Shown: piece by piece, positions 26,843 to 36,491 of the stretch
How the letters are laid out: each line of letters starts with the position of its first letter
Position numbering within the stretch: the stretch's first letter is position 1
Assembly: GCF_024699965.1 (NCBI RefSeq)
Contig: NZ_JAJOMZ010000004.1
Location: 2,602,001-2,666,000, forward strand
Source of the DNA: Flavobacterium sp. J372
Lineage (GTDB): Bacteria > Bacteroidota > Bacteroidia > Flavobacteriales > Flavobacteriaceae
Direction: 5' to 3'
Length of the DNA stretch: 64,000 nucleotides
The notes under the pieces: model-generated
What the model was told of the DNA's origin: nothing
The model's database searches: none
What the model saw: the letters and a program-made list of their open reading frames with translations, nothing else
Program-made: the position numbers and the translations under genes

Positions 26843-28418
26843 GTATCACGTACCAGAGTTCAGGATATTTTACCCCGCTAATTGTTGACTACCTGAACCA
26901 AAAAGATACGCTGAAGCCGCTGTACAACCGCATTCCTACCCTTGAGAATTTCAAGGCACAGCTTGAGGAAAAGCAGAAGAACTACGACCATACTTTCCGC
27001 AGCAAGCTGGCCGATGAACTGGAACTGCAATACAAAAGCCTGGATACATCTGCAAAAACAAAGCAAAACATTGCAGCGCTTTGGGAAGATAATACCTACA
27101 CAATAACCACCGGCCACCAATTAAACCTTTTTACTGGTCCGCTATATTTTCTTTATAAGATTGTCTCAACCATAAACCTGACGAAACAACTGAAGGTTGC
27201 CTACCCTGCCTACAATTTTGTACCTGTATATTGGATGGCGACCGAGGACCATGACTTCGAAGAAATTAATTACTTCAACTTCAGGGATAAAAAGATAAAA
27301 TGGACGCGCGAAAGTGCAGGCCCGGTTGGGCGATTATCAACTAGCGGACTCAATGCGGTACTTGAAGTCTTAAAAAAGAGCTCGGCGCAGGCGATAATGC
27401 CGCCTGGCTGGTACAGCTGTTTACAGACGCTTATCTGAAGCACGATAACCTCGCTGATGCAACGCGCTATATCGCGAATCACCTTTTTGCTGAGGAAGGG
27501 CTTGTGATCGTTGATGCTGATACTCCAGCGCTGAAGAAGCTGTTCATTCCACACATAAAGGAAGAGCTGTTACACCAGACATCGCACCACAAAGTTGCAG
27601 AAACGGCAGAGCACCTTAAAGGTTACAACATACAGGTCAACCCGCGTGACATCAACCTGTTTTATATAGAAGATAACCTTCGAGAACGTATTATATTACA
27701 GGATGGCAGGTATTATGTAAACAATACGGAGATGTCATTCAGCGAAAGTGAAATACTGGAATTGGTGGAATCAAATCCCGAGCGCTTCAGCCCGAATGTA
27801 ATTATGCGCCCGCTGTACCAGGAAGTGATATTGCCCAACTTATGCTATATTGGCGGCGGTGGCGAGATTGCCTACTGGCTGGAACTAAAAAGCTACTTTG
27901 ATTCGGCACGCATAACATTCCCTATGTTGCTGATACGTAACTCCGTACTGTTGGCAACCGAAAAGCAGGCATCCAAAGCTGATAAGCTTAACCTTACATG
28001 GACCGACATGTTCTCAAAACAACATGAGCTAATCAATAAAAAAATTGCGGTTTATTCTGAATTAAATCTTGATTTTTCAGAGCAAAAACAACACTTAACT
28101 GAGCAATTCGACAAACTGGAAAAGATTGCTGAACAGACAGATAAATCTTTTAAAGGCGCTGTACAGGCACAAAAAGAAAAGCAGTTGAAAGGACTTGAGA
28201 ATCTGGAAAAACGTCTGCTTAAAGCTGAAAAACGCCGCCATGCTGACGAACTGGAGCGAATAACTACACTACAGAACGAACTCTTCCCAAACCAAAGCCT
28301 GCAGGAGCGCAAAGCTAATTTCTCTGAATTCTATTTAGATTATGATGGTAAGCTTTTACACGAATTGTTTGCTAAGTTAAAACCTCTTGAGCAGGAATTT
28401 AGCGTGATTGTGCTTTAG
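26830..28418 (+). pseudogene. bshC: Bacillithiol biosynthesis protein BshC, one-base frame break
   Basis: Adds cysteine to GlcN-malate in the last step of bacillithiol synthesis. Frame one starts MPSDCITYQSSGYFTPLIVD and contains TITTGHQLNLFTGPLYFLYK and VYWMATEDHDFEEIN. Adding one A to the A6 at 27372-27377 gives LKKELGAGDNAAWLVQLF and continues to the end (ICYIGGGGEIAYW-type block at NLCYIGGGGEIAYWLELK, then a coiled coil). The total of 529 residues matches the family. An inserted cassette sits directly upstream and duplicated its first bases. Confidence 0.94.
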
Positions 28419-28465
28419 CTTAAAAATCCTTATTGATTTATTAATATTCATTAAGATAAAAGCCT

Positions 28466-28473
28466 TACTTTTG
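28466..28473 (+). promoter_or_regulatory. -7 element before ndk
   Basis: TACTTTTG, matching TAnnTTTG, 20 bases before the ndk ATG; no clear TTG partner. Confidence 0.45.
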
Positions 28474-28493
28474 CGCAAAATTTAAAAAAGACA

Positions 28494-28913
28494 ATGGCAA
28501 CAAACAGGACTTTTACAATGATCAAGCCGGACGCTGTTGAGGCGGGTAACATCGGCGGTATTCTATCAATGATAACTGAAGCTGGTTTCAGGATTGTTTC
28601 ACTTAAGCTTACACAGCTTACAAAAGCTGATGCTGAGAAATTTTATGCAGTGCACAGCGCAAGGCCTTTCTACGGTGAACTTGTTGAGTTTATGTCTCGT
28701 GGCCCTATCGTAGCTGCTATCCTTGAAAAAGAAAATGCAGTTGAGGAGTTCCGTACACTTATCGGCGCGACAAACCCTGCTGATGCTGCTGAAGGTACCA
28801 TCCGTAAGAAATATGCAAAATCTGTTGGTGAGAACGCCGTACACGGTTCAGACAGCGATGAGAACGCTGCAATCGAAAGCGCTTTCCACTTCGCAGGAAG
28901 AGAGCAGTTCTAA
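28494..28913 (+). CDS. ndk: Nucleoside diphosphate kinase
   Basis: 139 residues that transfer the gamma phosphate between nucleoside triphosphates and diphosphates. Seen: FTMIKPDAV at the start, the substrate loop [18 protein letters not shown], and the active-site His in [12 protein letters not shown]. Full length, normal family size. Followed by a good terminator. Confidence 0.98.
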   Translation: MATNRTFTMIKPDAVEAGNIGGILSMITEAGFRIVSLKLTQLTKADAEKFYAVHSARPFYGELVEFMSRGPIVAAILEKENAVEEFRTLIGATNPADAAEGTIRKKYAKSVGENAVHGSDSDENAAIESAFHFAGREQF

Positions 28914-28936
28914 TTACTGCCTTATATAAAAACAAG

Positions 28937-28962
28937 AAGCCGCTCTGATGAGTGGCTTTTTT
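28937..28962 (+). terminator. Terminator after ndk
   Basis: Stem AAGCCGCTC/GAGTGGCTT (one G:T pair), loop TGAT, then six T. Confidence 0.82.
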
Positions 28963-28990
28963 GTTACCATCGACATTTCGACGGCTCGAT

Positions 28991-29033
28991 CTTTCGACTT
29001 TAAGACTTTTGACTTTACAACTTTCAACTTTTT
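28991..29033. repeat. Imperfect ACTTT tandem repeat
   Basis: Five to six copies of a 7-8 base unit around ACTTT (for example GACTTTAA, GACTTTT, GACTTTA, AACTTTC). It ends one base before the stop codon of the DUF721 gene. Confidence 0.7.
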
Positions 29034-29034
29034 G

Positions 29035-29331
29035 CTATCTCAGCACCACATCCCTTACCACTTCCCTGCCGAGTTCCTCATTTATCATTGTCACGATTTT
29101 TGCCCTGCCATAACTCAGTTCTTCACGTAAAACTGCCGATGTAAGCTGCACATAAAGCGTCCCGTTCTTCAGCATGATTTCGTTCGTGTAATTGTTCACG
29201 CCGGGACCCATAAGGTTTTTCCACGCATCGCGTACGTTTACAGCATCCATGCCTTTTTGGAGGTTGTTTGCCTCAATAAAGCCCTTCAGCACGTCGCTTA
29301 TTGGTTCGCTGTCATTGGTACGTTTAGCCAT
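29035..29331 (-). CDS. DUF721 domain protein (DciA-like)
   Basis: 98 residues. VRDAWKNLMGPGVNNYTNEI followed by LYVQLTSAVLREELSYGRAK is the DUF721 core. In some bacteria DUF721 proteins (DciA) help load the replicative helicase; here only the minimal domain is present, with no extra helicase-binding tail visible. Overlaps by one base (29331) the lipoprotein gene upstream on the same strand, so the two are likely co-transcribed. Confidence 0.87.
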   Translation of the reverse strand: MAKRTNDSEPISDVLKGFIEANNLQKGMDAVNVRDAWKNLMGPGVNNYTNEIMLKNGTLYVQLTSAVLREELSYGRAKIVTMINEELGREVVRDVVLR

Positions 29332-29750
29332 TATTCTTTTATGCTAAAAGGTTTAAAACGCTTATAGTGGTACACCATGCCGTGGTCATTCTTCAATACA
29401 AGTTCATCTTCATCAAGTTCAACTATCCGTTCTTTCCATGTGGCATAGTCGGTTTTGTAATTGATATATGTCCCGGTATCTTCATCAGAAACGTTTATCT
29501 TCTCGTCAGAACTCCCCGTACGGTAAGACCCATCAAGCTGTGGCATCACTTTTTTCCGGAAGCCTTTATTATCTTTTATTTCAAAATAATCAACTGTGGA
29601 ATTGACCGCATATTCTTTAGTTTCACCATCAGGCATTTCAGCTTTCTCAATTTCCCAGTAGCCGTTAAGGTGAGTCAATTCAGCTTCATCAATTTTGCCG
29701 GAACATGCGCTTACAACTATAGCAATTGCCAGAAATAAAAATCGTTTCAT
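29331..29750 (-). CDS. Lipocalin-like lipoprotein
   Basis: 139 residues with lipobox VVSAC (Cys at residue 16). The mature part begins with ELTHLNGYWEIEKAEMPDGE, the GxW start typical of lipocalin-like domains, and has regular beta strands ending MVYHYKRFKPF. Ligand unknown. First gene of a two-gene unit with the DUF721 gene. Confidence 0.8.
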   Translation of the reverse strand: MKRFLFLAIAIVVSACSGKIDEAELTHLNGYWEIEKAEMPDGETKEYAVNSTVDYFEIKDNKGFRKKVMPQLDGSYRTGSSDEKINVSDEDTGTYINYKTDYATWKERIVELDEDELVLKNDHGMVYHYKRFKPFSIKE

Positions 29751-29844
29751 GTCACAAATTTAATGAATATTGACAAACGAATATTTTAGGAGCAGGATTA
29801 AACTTTTTGATACATTTACAGTCATAGGTTAAACCGCTAAAACC

Positions 29845-30924
29845 ATGAAATCTACACTTTTGCTTTTATTGACAATATCTCTTTTCTCATGTTCATCTGA
29901 CAGCGATACGGCAAATGATAACACAAATCTTCCTGCTGAGGCCATGTACTTTCCTCCCAATGGGTCTGATTCCTGGGAAACCAAGACTGCAGCTTCATTA
30001 GGTTGGGATGAATCACAAATTCAGCCGCTGTTAACCTACCTTGAACAAAAACACACAAAATCGTTTATCATACTTGTAAACGGACGTATTGTAATGGAAA
30101 ATTACTTTAACGGTCACTCTGCCACAACACCGTGGTACTGGGCAAGTGCGGGCAAAACGCTTACGGCAACTGTCACCGGAATCGCTGAGCAGGAAGGGAT
30201 ACTTGATATAAATGATAAAGTTTCGGATTACTTGGGTACAGGCTGGACAAGCGCTCCGTTAGCAAAAGAAAATCTCATTACAAACCGGCACCTGCTTACC
30301 ATGACTTCAGGCCTGAATGATGCTTTGGGTGATGATGTATCGCCTGCAAACCTACAGTATGTAGCTGATGCCGGCACGCGCTGGGCTTACCATAATGTAT
30401 ATGTAAAGCTACAGGATATTGTTGCAGAAGCGTCAAACCAGACATGGACAAATTATTTCAACTCCCGCCTGCGCGATAAGCTGGGGATGACAGGAACCTG
30501 GTTTAACAGCGGTGAAGATTTGAGCGTGTATGCCAGCAACACCCGAAGCATGGCACGTTTCGGACTGATGATACTTAATAAGGGAAAGTGGCACAATGAC
30601 CAGATTATTAATGAGGCGTATGTTAACCAAATGACAAACACAAGCCAGGATACGAACAAAGCCTACGGCTATTTGTGGTGGCTTAATGGCAAGGCCAGCT
30701 TCCGTCTGCCGCAAAGCCAGCTGCAATTTAATGGCAGTATTATCCCGACGGGGCCAAATGATATGTTTATGGCTTTAGGCAAGAATGACCAGAAGATTTA
30801 TGTAATCCCTTCTAAAAAGATGGTTGTAATCAGGATGGGTGATGCTGCTGACGGCAGTAATGTTGCATTGTCTGATTTTGATGAAGTGCTTTGGGAAAAG
30901 ATAAGTGCAGTGATTGACTTATAA
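29845..30924 (+). CDS. Serine hydrolase, class C beta-lactamase fold, lipoprotein
   Basis: 359 residues with a lipoprotein signal (LLTISLFSC). The beta-lactamase/transpeptidase-like motifs are present: SAGK in YWASAGKTLTATV (catalytic Ser and Lys) and the Tyr motif YHN in WAYHNVYVKL. The third motif is less clear; it may be in the GTGPND-like IPTGPNDMFMALG. Family members include esterases, D-aminopeptidases and penicillin-binding proteins, so the substrate cannot be named and resistance should not be assumed. Divergent from the lipoprotein gene; followed by a hairpin. Confidence 0.9.
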   Translation: MKSTLLLLLTISLFSCSSDSDTANDNTNLPAEAMYFPPNGSDSWETKTAASLGWDESQIQPLLTYLEQKHTKSFIILVNGRIVMENYFNGHSATTPWYWASAGKTLTATVTGIAEQEGILDINDKVSDYLGTGWTSAPLAKENLITNRHLLTMTSGLNDALGDDVSPANLQYVADAGTRWAYHNVYVKLQDIVAEASNQTWTNYFNSRLRDKLGMTGTWFNSGEDLSVYASNTRSMARFGLMILNKGKWHNDQIINEAYVNQMTNTSQDTNKAYGYLWWLNGKASFRLPQSQLQFNGSIIPTGPNDMFMALGKNDQKIYVIPSKKMVVIRMGDAADGSNVALSDFDEVLWEKISAVIDL

Positions 30925-30945
30925 AGGCAGGTAATACCTGCCTTT
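30923..30945. terminator. Hairpin between convergent genes
   Basis: Perfect stem AAAGGCAGGT/ACCTGCCTTT around 3 bases, overlapping the stop codon of the serine hydrolase. No long T run, so probably a bidirectional weak terminator with ftsY. Confidence 0.65.
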
Positions 30946-30950
30946 ATATA

Positions 30951-31904
30951 CTATTTAAAGAACGAGTCCACAAACTCAAACTTGTTGAAAACCTGAAGGT
31001 CTTCTATGCCTTCGCCTACTCCGATGTATTTCACAGGAATCTGGAACTGGTCTGATATCCCAATCACAACGCCACCTTTTGCTGTACCGTCAAGTTTGGT
31101 AACAGCCAGGCAAGAAACTTCTGTCGCGGCTGTAAACTGCTTAGCCTGCTCAAAAGCATTTTGCCCGGTAGAACCATCAAGCACCAGCAATACATCATGA
31201 GGAGCATCATCAATAACCTTTTGCATCACACGCTTTACTTTGGTAAGCTCGTTCATAAGGTTCACTTTATTGTGAAGGCGTCCTGCTGTGTCAATGATAA
31301 CAACATCTGCATTTTGGCTTACAGCGCTTTGCAAGGTATCAAAAGCTACTGAAGCAGGGTCACTACCCATCTGTTGGCGAACTATCGGCACATCTACCCT
31401 ATCAGCCCAGATCTGCAACTGGTCAATAGCAGCAGCCCGAAACGTATCTGCAGCGCCCAGGACAACTTTAAGGCCTTTCTTTTTAAACTGATAAGCCAGC
31501 TTTCCTATAGTAGTAGTCTTGCCCACACCATTAACACCAACCACCATTATTACATACGGCTTTTTGTTTGCCGGAATTTCAAAGTCGGTTGCCTCACCTG
31601 TATTGGTTTCAGAAAGAAGGCCTGCAATTTCATCACGCAGAATCTGGTTCAGCTCATCTGTGCCGAGGTATTTGTCACGCGAAACACGCTCTTCAATACG
31701 CTCTATAACTTTAAGGGTAGTGTTTACACCAACATCACTTGAGACAAGTATTTCCTCAAGGTTGTCAAGCACCTCATCATCTACTTTTGATTTGCCTGCA
31801 ACAGCTTTGGATAGTTTTGAGAAAAACGAAGTCTTAGATTTTTCAAGGCCTTTATCAAGCGTTTCTTTCTTTTCAGAAGAGAATATTTTTTTAAAGAAAT
31901 TCAT
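30951..31904 (-). CDS. ftsY: Signal recognition particle receptor FtsY
   Basis: 317 residues. GTPase that docks SRP-ribosome complexes at the membrane. NG domain motifs: G1 GVNGVGKTTTIGKLA, the insertion-box DTFRAAAIDQLQIWA, G3 DTAGRLHNK, and G4 TKLDGTAKGG. The short basic N-terminus lacks the long acidic A domain of the E. coli protein, which is usual in this phylum. Last gene of the rpmB-rpmG-DUF4295-ftsY run. Confidence 0.97.
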   Translation of the reverse strand: MNFFKKIFSSEKKETLDKGLEKSKTSFFSKLSKAVAGKSKVDDEVLDNLEEILVSSDVGVNTTLKVIERIEERVSRDKYLGTDELNQILRDEIAGLLSETNTGEATDFEIPANKKPYVIMVVGVNGVGKTTTIGKLAYQFKKKGLKVVLGAADTFRAAAIDQLQIWADRVDVPIVRQQMGSDPASVAFDTLQSAVSQNADVVIIDTAGRLHNKVNLMNELTKVKRVMQKVIDDAPHDVLLVLDGSTGQNAFEQAKQFTAATEVSCLAVTKLDGTAKGGVVIGISDQFQIPVKYIGVGEGIEDLQVFNKFEFVDSFFK

Positions 31905-31995
31905 GGTGGTGTATCGGTCTGTTTTGCGCGGTAAATATAAAATAAAAAAGCCGCTTCCGAAAGAAAGCAGCTTTTATATATAATGTACGGATAAA

Positions 31996-32148
31996 TTATT
32001 TCTTCTTAAGAAAGTTATCCACTTCTTCAGGAGTCATTACGCTTTCAACAAAAGTGTAAGCGCCTGTTTTTGGCGACTTAACCATTTTGATAGCCTTTGT
32101 TAACCTCTTTGAAGCTGTCTGTAACGATGCTACGGTTTTCTTTGCCAT
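31996..32148 (-). CDS. DUF4295 protein
   Basis: 50 residues, too short to stand out. MAKKTVASLQTASKRLTKAI then KMVKSPKTGAYTFVESVM and a Lys-rich tail. A Bacteroidota-specific protein always found beside rpmG and ftsY; it is probably ribosome associated, but this rests on context. Begins 10 bases after rpmG ends. Confidence 0.93.
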   Translation of the reverse strand: MAKKTVASLQTASKRLTKAIKMVKSPKTGAYTFVESVMTPEEVDNFLKKK

Positions 32149-32157
32149 GACTAATAA

Positions 32158-32340
32158 TTATTTAATTTCTTTGTGAACAGTTACACGCTTCAAAACAGGG
32201 TTGAATTTTTTTATCTCTAACCTGTCAGGAGTATTCTTTTTATTTTTTGTAGTGATGTACCTTGAAGTACCCGGAACACCTGATGCTTTATGCTCAGTAC
32301 ATTCTAAAATTACCTGGATTCTGTTGCCTTTCTTTGCCAT
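32158..32340 (-). CDS. rpmG: 50S ribosomal protein L33
   Basis: 60 residues. [20 protein letters not shown] and the [20 protein letters not shown] core are diagnostic. The zinc-binding Cys pairs of the C+ form are absent: one Cys remains (LECTEH). Between rpmB and DUF4295 in one operon. Confidence 0.96.
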   Translation of the reverse strand: MAKKGNRIQVILECTEHKASGVPGTSRYITTKNKKNTPDRLEIKKFNPVLKRVTVHKEIK

Positions 32341-32371
32341 CTCTCTGTATATTATTTATGCGGTAAGAGGA

Positions 32372-32608
32372 TTATTTTATAAACCCGTTTGCCTTTGCCT
32401 CTTTAAGAACAGCAGCAATACCATTTTTGTTAATAGTCTTGATGGTAGACGCTGCTACCCTAAGCGTAATCCACCTGTCTTCTTCAGGAAGGTAAAAACG
32501 CTTCTTCACTAAGTTTACACTAAATTTTCTTTTAGTCTTGTTCATAGCGTGGGAAACATTATTTCCAACCATCGCTTTCTTACCTGTAAGGGCACAAACT
32601 CTTGACAT
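32372..32608 (-). CDS. rpmB: 50S ribosomal protein L28
   Basis: 78 residues. [20 protein letters not shown], then [20 protein letters not shown] and a C-terminal [17 protein letters not shown]. First gene of the rpmB-rpmG-DUF4295-ftsY run, 31 bases before rpmG. Confidence 0.97.
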   Translation of the reverse strand: MSRVCALTGKKAMVGNNVSHAMNKTKRKFSVNLVKKRFYLPEEDRWITLRVAASTIKTINKNGIAAVLKEAKANGFIK

Positions 32609-32687
32609 TATCTTATCGCTTTATTTCGTTATTCAAAATCAGGGTGCAAAGAAAGTAAAAAAAAACGTATCACACAAATACTATCAA

Positions 32688-33938
32688 TCACTTTTTTAAA
32701 ATTTCTTTATAAATCATTTCCAGCGCTTTATTTATTGCCCTGTCAATTACTTTTTCGCGGGGCTGACCAAAGTCAAAATGCTCAATATTAACTCCCGCAG
32801 GGGTAGCTATAGCAATGTACACCGTACCTGCTTCGGCATTGCTGCCAATATCTTTAGAAGGCCCTGCATTACCGGTTGTTGCTATTGCATAGTCTGTGCC
32901 GAATATACGCTTGGCATTCACTGCCATACTTTCAGCAACTTCCGCACTAACCACAGTGTGTTTATCAATCAAATCCTGAGGGACACCCAACAGGTTTGTT
33001 TTTGATTCTGCTTTATAAGTAACCACCCCGCCTTTAAAATATGCTGATGCGCCAGGGACTGAAGTAATCGCTTTGGCAACACCACCCCCCGTACAGCTTT
33101 CGGCAGCTGAAACCGTCAGCCCTTTTTCCGCTAAAAAACGCCCCACAACTACTTCCAGCATCTCGCCTTCGTCATAACCAACAATAATATCACCTATAAT
33201 TTCTGCAAGCTTTACAGTCTCTTCCTGCAGCGCATTTTTCAATATTTCTTCATCAGTGCCGCGTGCACTCATACGCAGCCTTACCCTTCCCGGAGCCGGA
33301 AGATAGGCAAGCTTAATAAAGCCTGGCAGGTTATTTTCCCAGTCTTCAATCAGTTCAGCTATATGGCTTTCACCCTGCCCATAGGTTAAAATAGTTTTGT
33401 GAAGGATGAACGGACGCTTAAATTTCTCAGCAAGCCTCGGGATAACTTCATCCTGCATGATGCCTTTCATTTCGTAAGGTACTCCCGGAAGTGAAATGTA
33501 AACTGTATTACCTTTCTCCACCCACATGCCCGGTGCAGTGCCGGCATTATTAAACAGCACTGTACATTTTGAAGGTACAAGCGCCTGGTCCTTATTCATT
33601 TGGGAAGCAGGGCGTTTCATAACCTTTTCAATCAAGTGTACAACGTGCTCCAGCACATGCTCATTCACAACAAGGCTGTCATCAAAATATTCGCAGAAGG
33701 TCTTTTTAGTGATATCATCTTTTGTTGGGCCAAGGCCACCTGTTACAATCACAACGTCAACCTTATTCTGCAATGAAGCAAACGTTGAAAGGATATGCTG
33801 CTTATCATCGCTTATTGAAAGCATCTCGTGTACGCCGATTCCAATTTTATCTAATGCTGATGCTATATATGCCGAATTGGTATCTACAATCTGCCCTATT
33901 AATATTTCATCGCCAATAGTTACAACTGCTGCTTTCAT
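32688..33938 (-). CDS. cinA: CinA family protein (competence/damage-inducible; NMN amidohydrolase type)
   Basis: 416 residues with two domains. The N-terminal molybdopterin-binding-like domain has [20 protein letters not shown] and [17 protein letters not shown]. The C-terminal CinA domain has [20 protein letters not shown] and the Ser/Lys/Tyr elements for nicotinamide mononucleotide deamidation ([18 protein letters not shown]). It forms an overlapping unit with the Hpt gene (one base shared at 33938). Confidence 0.95.
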   Translation of the reverse strand: MKAAVVTIGDEILIGQIVDTNSAYIASALDKIGIGVHEMLSISDDKQHILSTFASLQNKVDVVIVTGGLGPTKDDITKKTFCEYFDDSLVVNEHVLEHVVHLIEKVMKRPASQMNKDQALVPSKCTVLFNNAGTAPGMWVEKGNTVYISLPGVPYEMKGIMQDEVIPRLAEKFKRPFILHKTILTYGQGESHIAELIEDWENNLPGFIKLAYLPAPGRVRLRMSARGTDEEILKNALQEETVKLAEIIGDIIVGYDEGEMLEVVVGRFLAEKGLTVSAAESCTGGGVAKAITSVPGASAYFKGGVVTYKAESKTNLLGVPQDLIDKHTVVSAEVAESMAVNAKRIFGTDYAIATTGNAGPSKDIGSNAEAGTVYIAIATPAGVNIEHFDFGQPREKVIDRAINKALEMIYKEILKK

Positions 33939-34282
33939 TACATATTATAGTCTTTCTTAAGCTCTTTCAGCGTATCTTCCACGCGCTGCTTCAGGGTTTT
34001 TACCACTTCTTTAATTTCTTTTTTCTTGCCCACCGCACGTGTCCACGCTTCTATGGTAAGTATATCTTCATAAGCAAGGTCCATACCCAGCAGGTCAAAC
34101 GTGGGTTTCATTTTATGTGCCGCCTGGTATACTTCTTTGTGATCTTTCTCTTTCATGGCGCGTTTCAGGCGCTTCACTTCCACAGGCACTTCTTCAAGAA
34201 AAAGCGCAACAATCTGCTCTGCAAATTCAGGGTCATTGTCTGACATCGCATAGACTTTGCTTAAGTTATAGGTAAGTGCCAT
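33938..34282 (-). CDS. Hpt (histidine phosphotransfer) domain protein
   Basis: 114 residues, a stand-alone four-helix Hpt module. The phosphorylatable His lies in [16 protein letters not shown], preceded by [16 protein letters not shown], which is the typical pattern. It would relay phosphate between a hybrid sensor kinase and a response regulator, neither of which is nearby. Shares single bases with both neighbours (33938, 34282), so translation is coupled in a tight operon with cinA and the FAH protein. Confidence 0.88.
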   Translation of the reverse strand: MALTYNLSKVYAMSDNDPEFAEQIVALFLEEVPVEVKRLKRAMKEKDHKEVYQAAHKMKPTFDLLGMDLAYEDILTIEAWTRAVGKKKEIKEVVKTLKQRVEDTLKELKKDYNM

Positions 34283-34893
34283 TATTTAACCTGTATCCTG
34301 AATAGTTTTTTTCCTTCAATGCTTCCTTCCAGCACATCGCCCTCTTTCACTGCGGCCACACCTTTAGGAGTACCTGTAAAGATGATGTCGCCCGTGCGCA
34401 ATGTAAAATATTGCGAGGCATACGCCACTAGTTCATCAATCTTCCACAACATAAGCGATGTGTTGCCTTGCTGCACTACTTCACCATTGTTAGTTAGCTC
34501 AAAGTTAATATTTTGCAAATCAGCAAACTCAGTTTTCGGAAGAAAATCCCCTACCACAGCCGAACCGTCAAAAGCCTTCGCTTTTTCCCACGGCAGGCCT
34601 TTATCCTTAAGCTTTGCCTGAACGTCGCGTGCTGTAAAATCTATACCCAGCCCTATCTCATCATAGTATTTGTGTGCGAATTTAGCGTCGATATACTTGC
34701 CGACTTTATTTATCTTCACCAGTACTTCCACTTCATGATGAACGTCATTGCTGAATTCAGGTATAACAAATGGAAATTGCTTTTGTACCACCGCAGTATC
34801 AGGCTTCATAAAGATAACCGGCTCATCAGGGCGCTCGTTCTCGAGTTCTTTTATATGGTCTGCATAGTTGCGTCCAATGCAAATTATTTTCAT
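34282..34893 (-). CDS. Fumarylacetoacetate hydrolase family protein
   Basis: 203 residues, the short single-domain form. Starts MKIICIGRNYADHIKEL; the metal ligands and catalytic region are in DVHHEVEVLVKI (E-x-E), GLGIDFTARDVQAKLKDKGL, AFDGSAVVGDFLP, and the late GDIIFTGTPKGVA. Members act as acylpyruvate hydrolases, oxaloacetate decarboxylases or isomerases; which one is not decidable here. First of three overlapping genes with Hpt and cinA. Confidence 0.93.
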   Translation of the reverse strand: MKIICIGRNYADHIKELENERPDEPVIFMKPDTAVVQKQFPFVIPEFSNDVHHEVEVLVKINKVGKYIDAKFAHKYYDEIGLGIDFTARDVQAKLKDKGLPWEKAKAFDGSAVVGDFLPKTEFADLQNINFELTNNGEVVQQGNTSLMLWKIDELVAYASQYFTLRTGDIIFTGTPKGVAAVKEGDVLEGSIEGKKLFRIQVK

Positions 34894-34900
34894 AATGTGC

Positions 34901-35677
34901 TTAATTCAGTTTTGTATTCAGCTTACGTAATTTAATGGCTGTCAGCACTTTCTTAGTGTAAAGCGGGAAGTCGGCATTCTGGAACCAACCGTAATAGCCC
35001 GGCTCTTTTTCAAGCACCTCTTCTACTTTCACACCTTTAAACTTGCCGAAGGTAAAAATTTCATTTCCTTTATCATCTTTCACGATAAACCCTGCAAAAT
35101 CAACTGCCACCTTGCGGGTTGTAAATTCTGAAAGCGATTTCATGTCATTTTCGAGGTCAGTATAGCGGTCCAGCTGTGCCTTTAAAATCTCATAGGTAGC
35201 ATTGGTATCTGCTGCAGCGGTATGGGCATTTTCAAGCACCTGGCCACAATAAAATTTATAGGCAGCGCTAAGTGTACGCTCCTCCTTTTTGTGGAAAATA
35301 GTCTGCACATCAACCGAAACGCGGTTCTTCATATCAAAGTCAACACCTGCCCTCAGCATCTCTTCAGCCAGTAACGGTATATCAAACCTGTCGCTGTTGT
35401 AACCGGCCAGGTCACTATCTTTAATCATGTTATGTATAGTGTGCGCCAGCTCTTTAAATGTGGGCTCATTGGCAACTTTCTCATCAGTTATTCCGTGGAA
35501 AGCAATAGTTTGCGGCGGTATGCGCCTTTCAGGGTTTACCAGCCATGTACGGCTTTCTTTATTGCCGTTGGGGTAAACCTTGAGTATAGATATTTCAACA
35601 ATGCGGTCTTTGCAAATGTCGGTTCCTGTGGTTTCAAGATCGAAAAAGCAAATAGGCCTGTGCAGTTTTAGTTCCAT
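34901..35677 (-). CDS. DnaQ-like 3'-5' exonuclease
   Basis: 258 residues of the DEDDh family. ExoI CFFDLETTGTDICKDRIVEI, ExoII GYNSDRFDIPLLAEEML, ExoIII-epsilon ENAHTAAADTNATYEIL (His and Asp). The C-terminal part (FTFGKFKGVKVEEVLEKEPG then YYGWFQNADFPLYTKK) resembles the C-terminal tail of exonuclease X-like proteins. Could be a free exonuclease rather than the Pol III epsilon subunit. Lies 8 bases upstream of the FAH gene. Confidence 0.92.
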   Translation of the reverse strand: MELKLHRPICFFDLETTGTDICKDRIVEISILKVYPNGNKESRTWLVNPERRIPPQTIAFHGITDEKVANEPTFKELAHTIHNMIKDSDLAGYNSDRFDIPLLAEEMLRAGVDFDMKNRVSVDVQTIFHKKEERTLSAAYKFYCGQVLENAHTAAADTNATYEILKAQLDRYTDLENDMKSLSEFTTRKVAVDFAGFIVKDDKGNEIFTFGKFKGVKVEEVLEKEPGYYGWFQNADFPLYTKKVLTAIKLRKLNTKLN

Positions 35678-35761
35678 AATTATAAAATAGGGCTGTAAAG
35701 ATACGGCAATCCCCGTTCAATTTATATTGAACCTATAGAAGTTTTCAAGAACTGAAAGACG

Positions 35762-36400
35762 TTAATTTTCGGTGCAATCCCATTTAAAACCAGACACAGG
35801 AAAACGTTTAGAGCGGTAGTCAAAATGCCACCACTCGCTCGAAAGCGGAGTAAAACCGGCCTTAACCATAATCTTTCTGAGAAGTTTGCGGTTTTTTCGC
35901 CCCGTTTCAGAAACTTTCTCATTATCATAATGCGATATGTCAGAGAAATCGTCAAAGGCGCCACCCATATCAAGAAGTTCACCGTTTTCATTGGCAAGAG
36001 CGATGTCGACAGCAGCACCGCGATTGTGGTAAGAACCTTTGCCGGGCGGTGCAACATAACGCGGGTCATTTACAATATCATACATCACTTTCTGGTATGA
36101 GTAAGGCCTGTAACAATCATAAATTACCAAACGCAGGCCTTTATCTTTTGCGGCCTCATTGGCCCTGTCAAGCGCTGCCGCTACTTCAGGGCGCAGAAAA
36201 CACCGTGCACAAGGGTATATCTGCTGCTTCATGAAATTCTCTGCAGTAGCATAAGCCATTTTGTTGATTATCCCCGACGACTCAAAGTTAACTTCAGCCC
36301 ATGTGGAGTCCTGAATTATATTATAATTGTTACGATATGGAAGGGCAGAACAAAGAAGCAATATTAGCGCTATAAAGCTAACGCCCCGGAATATTTTCAT
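35762..36400 (-). CDS. D-alanyl-D-alanine dipeptidase, M15D (VanX/DdpX-like)
   Basis: 212 residues with an N-terminal hydrophobic export signal (FIALILLLCSAL). Zinc site of peptidase family M15D: GSYHNRGAAVDIAL (His and Asp) and SEWWHFDY (Glu catalytic, His ligand). RLVIYDCYRPYSYQKVMY carries the conserved Arg. Cleaves D-Ala-D-Ala and in most Bacteroidota serves cell-wall turnover; the absence of vanH/vanA partners makes a glycopeptide resistance role unlikely. Confidence 0.93.
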   Translation of the reverse strand: MKIFRGVSFIALILLLCSALPYRNNYNIIQDSTWAEVNFESSGIINKMAYATAENFMKQQIYPCARCFLRPEVAAALDRANEAAKDKGLRLVIYDCYRPYSYQKVMYDIVNDPRYVAPPGKGSYHNRGAAVDIALANENGELLDMGGAFDDFSDISHYDNEKVSETGRKNRKLLRKIMVKAGFTPLSSEWWHFDYRSKRFPVSGFKWDCTEN

Positions 36401-36435
36401 AAGTAATGGCTTTACACAAATATAGGATTTTACAA

Positions 36436-36470
36436 AAACAAAAAGCCTTCCGCTGAAGGGAAGGCTTTTA
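36436..36470 (-). terminator. Terminator of the E2 gene
   Basis: Stem AAAAGCCTTCC/GGAAGGCTTTT, T-rich on the minus strand just after the gene ending at 36492. Confidence 0.85.
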
Positions 36471-36491
36471 TTAATATTATATTTAAACAGG

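Noticed and set aside
28948-29130. 60-residue frame between ndk and DUF721
   Set aside because: Consists of the ACTTT tandem repeat and the reverse of the DUF721 gene end.
29845-30924. Beta-lactamase resistance gene
   Set aside because: Has SxxK and YxN but so do many esterases and peptidases; no lactamase-specific context, so called only a serine hydrolase.
35722-36069. 115-residue minus-strand frame
   Set aside because: Overlaps the VanX-like gene in another frame and has no signal or family features.
35762-36400. Vancomycin resistance vanX
   Set aside because: Chromosomal, single, without vanH/vanA/vanR/vanS; ordinary cell-wall D,D-dipeptidase is more likely.
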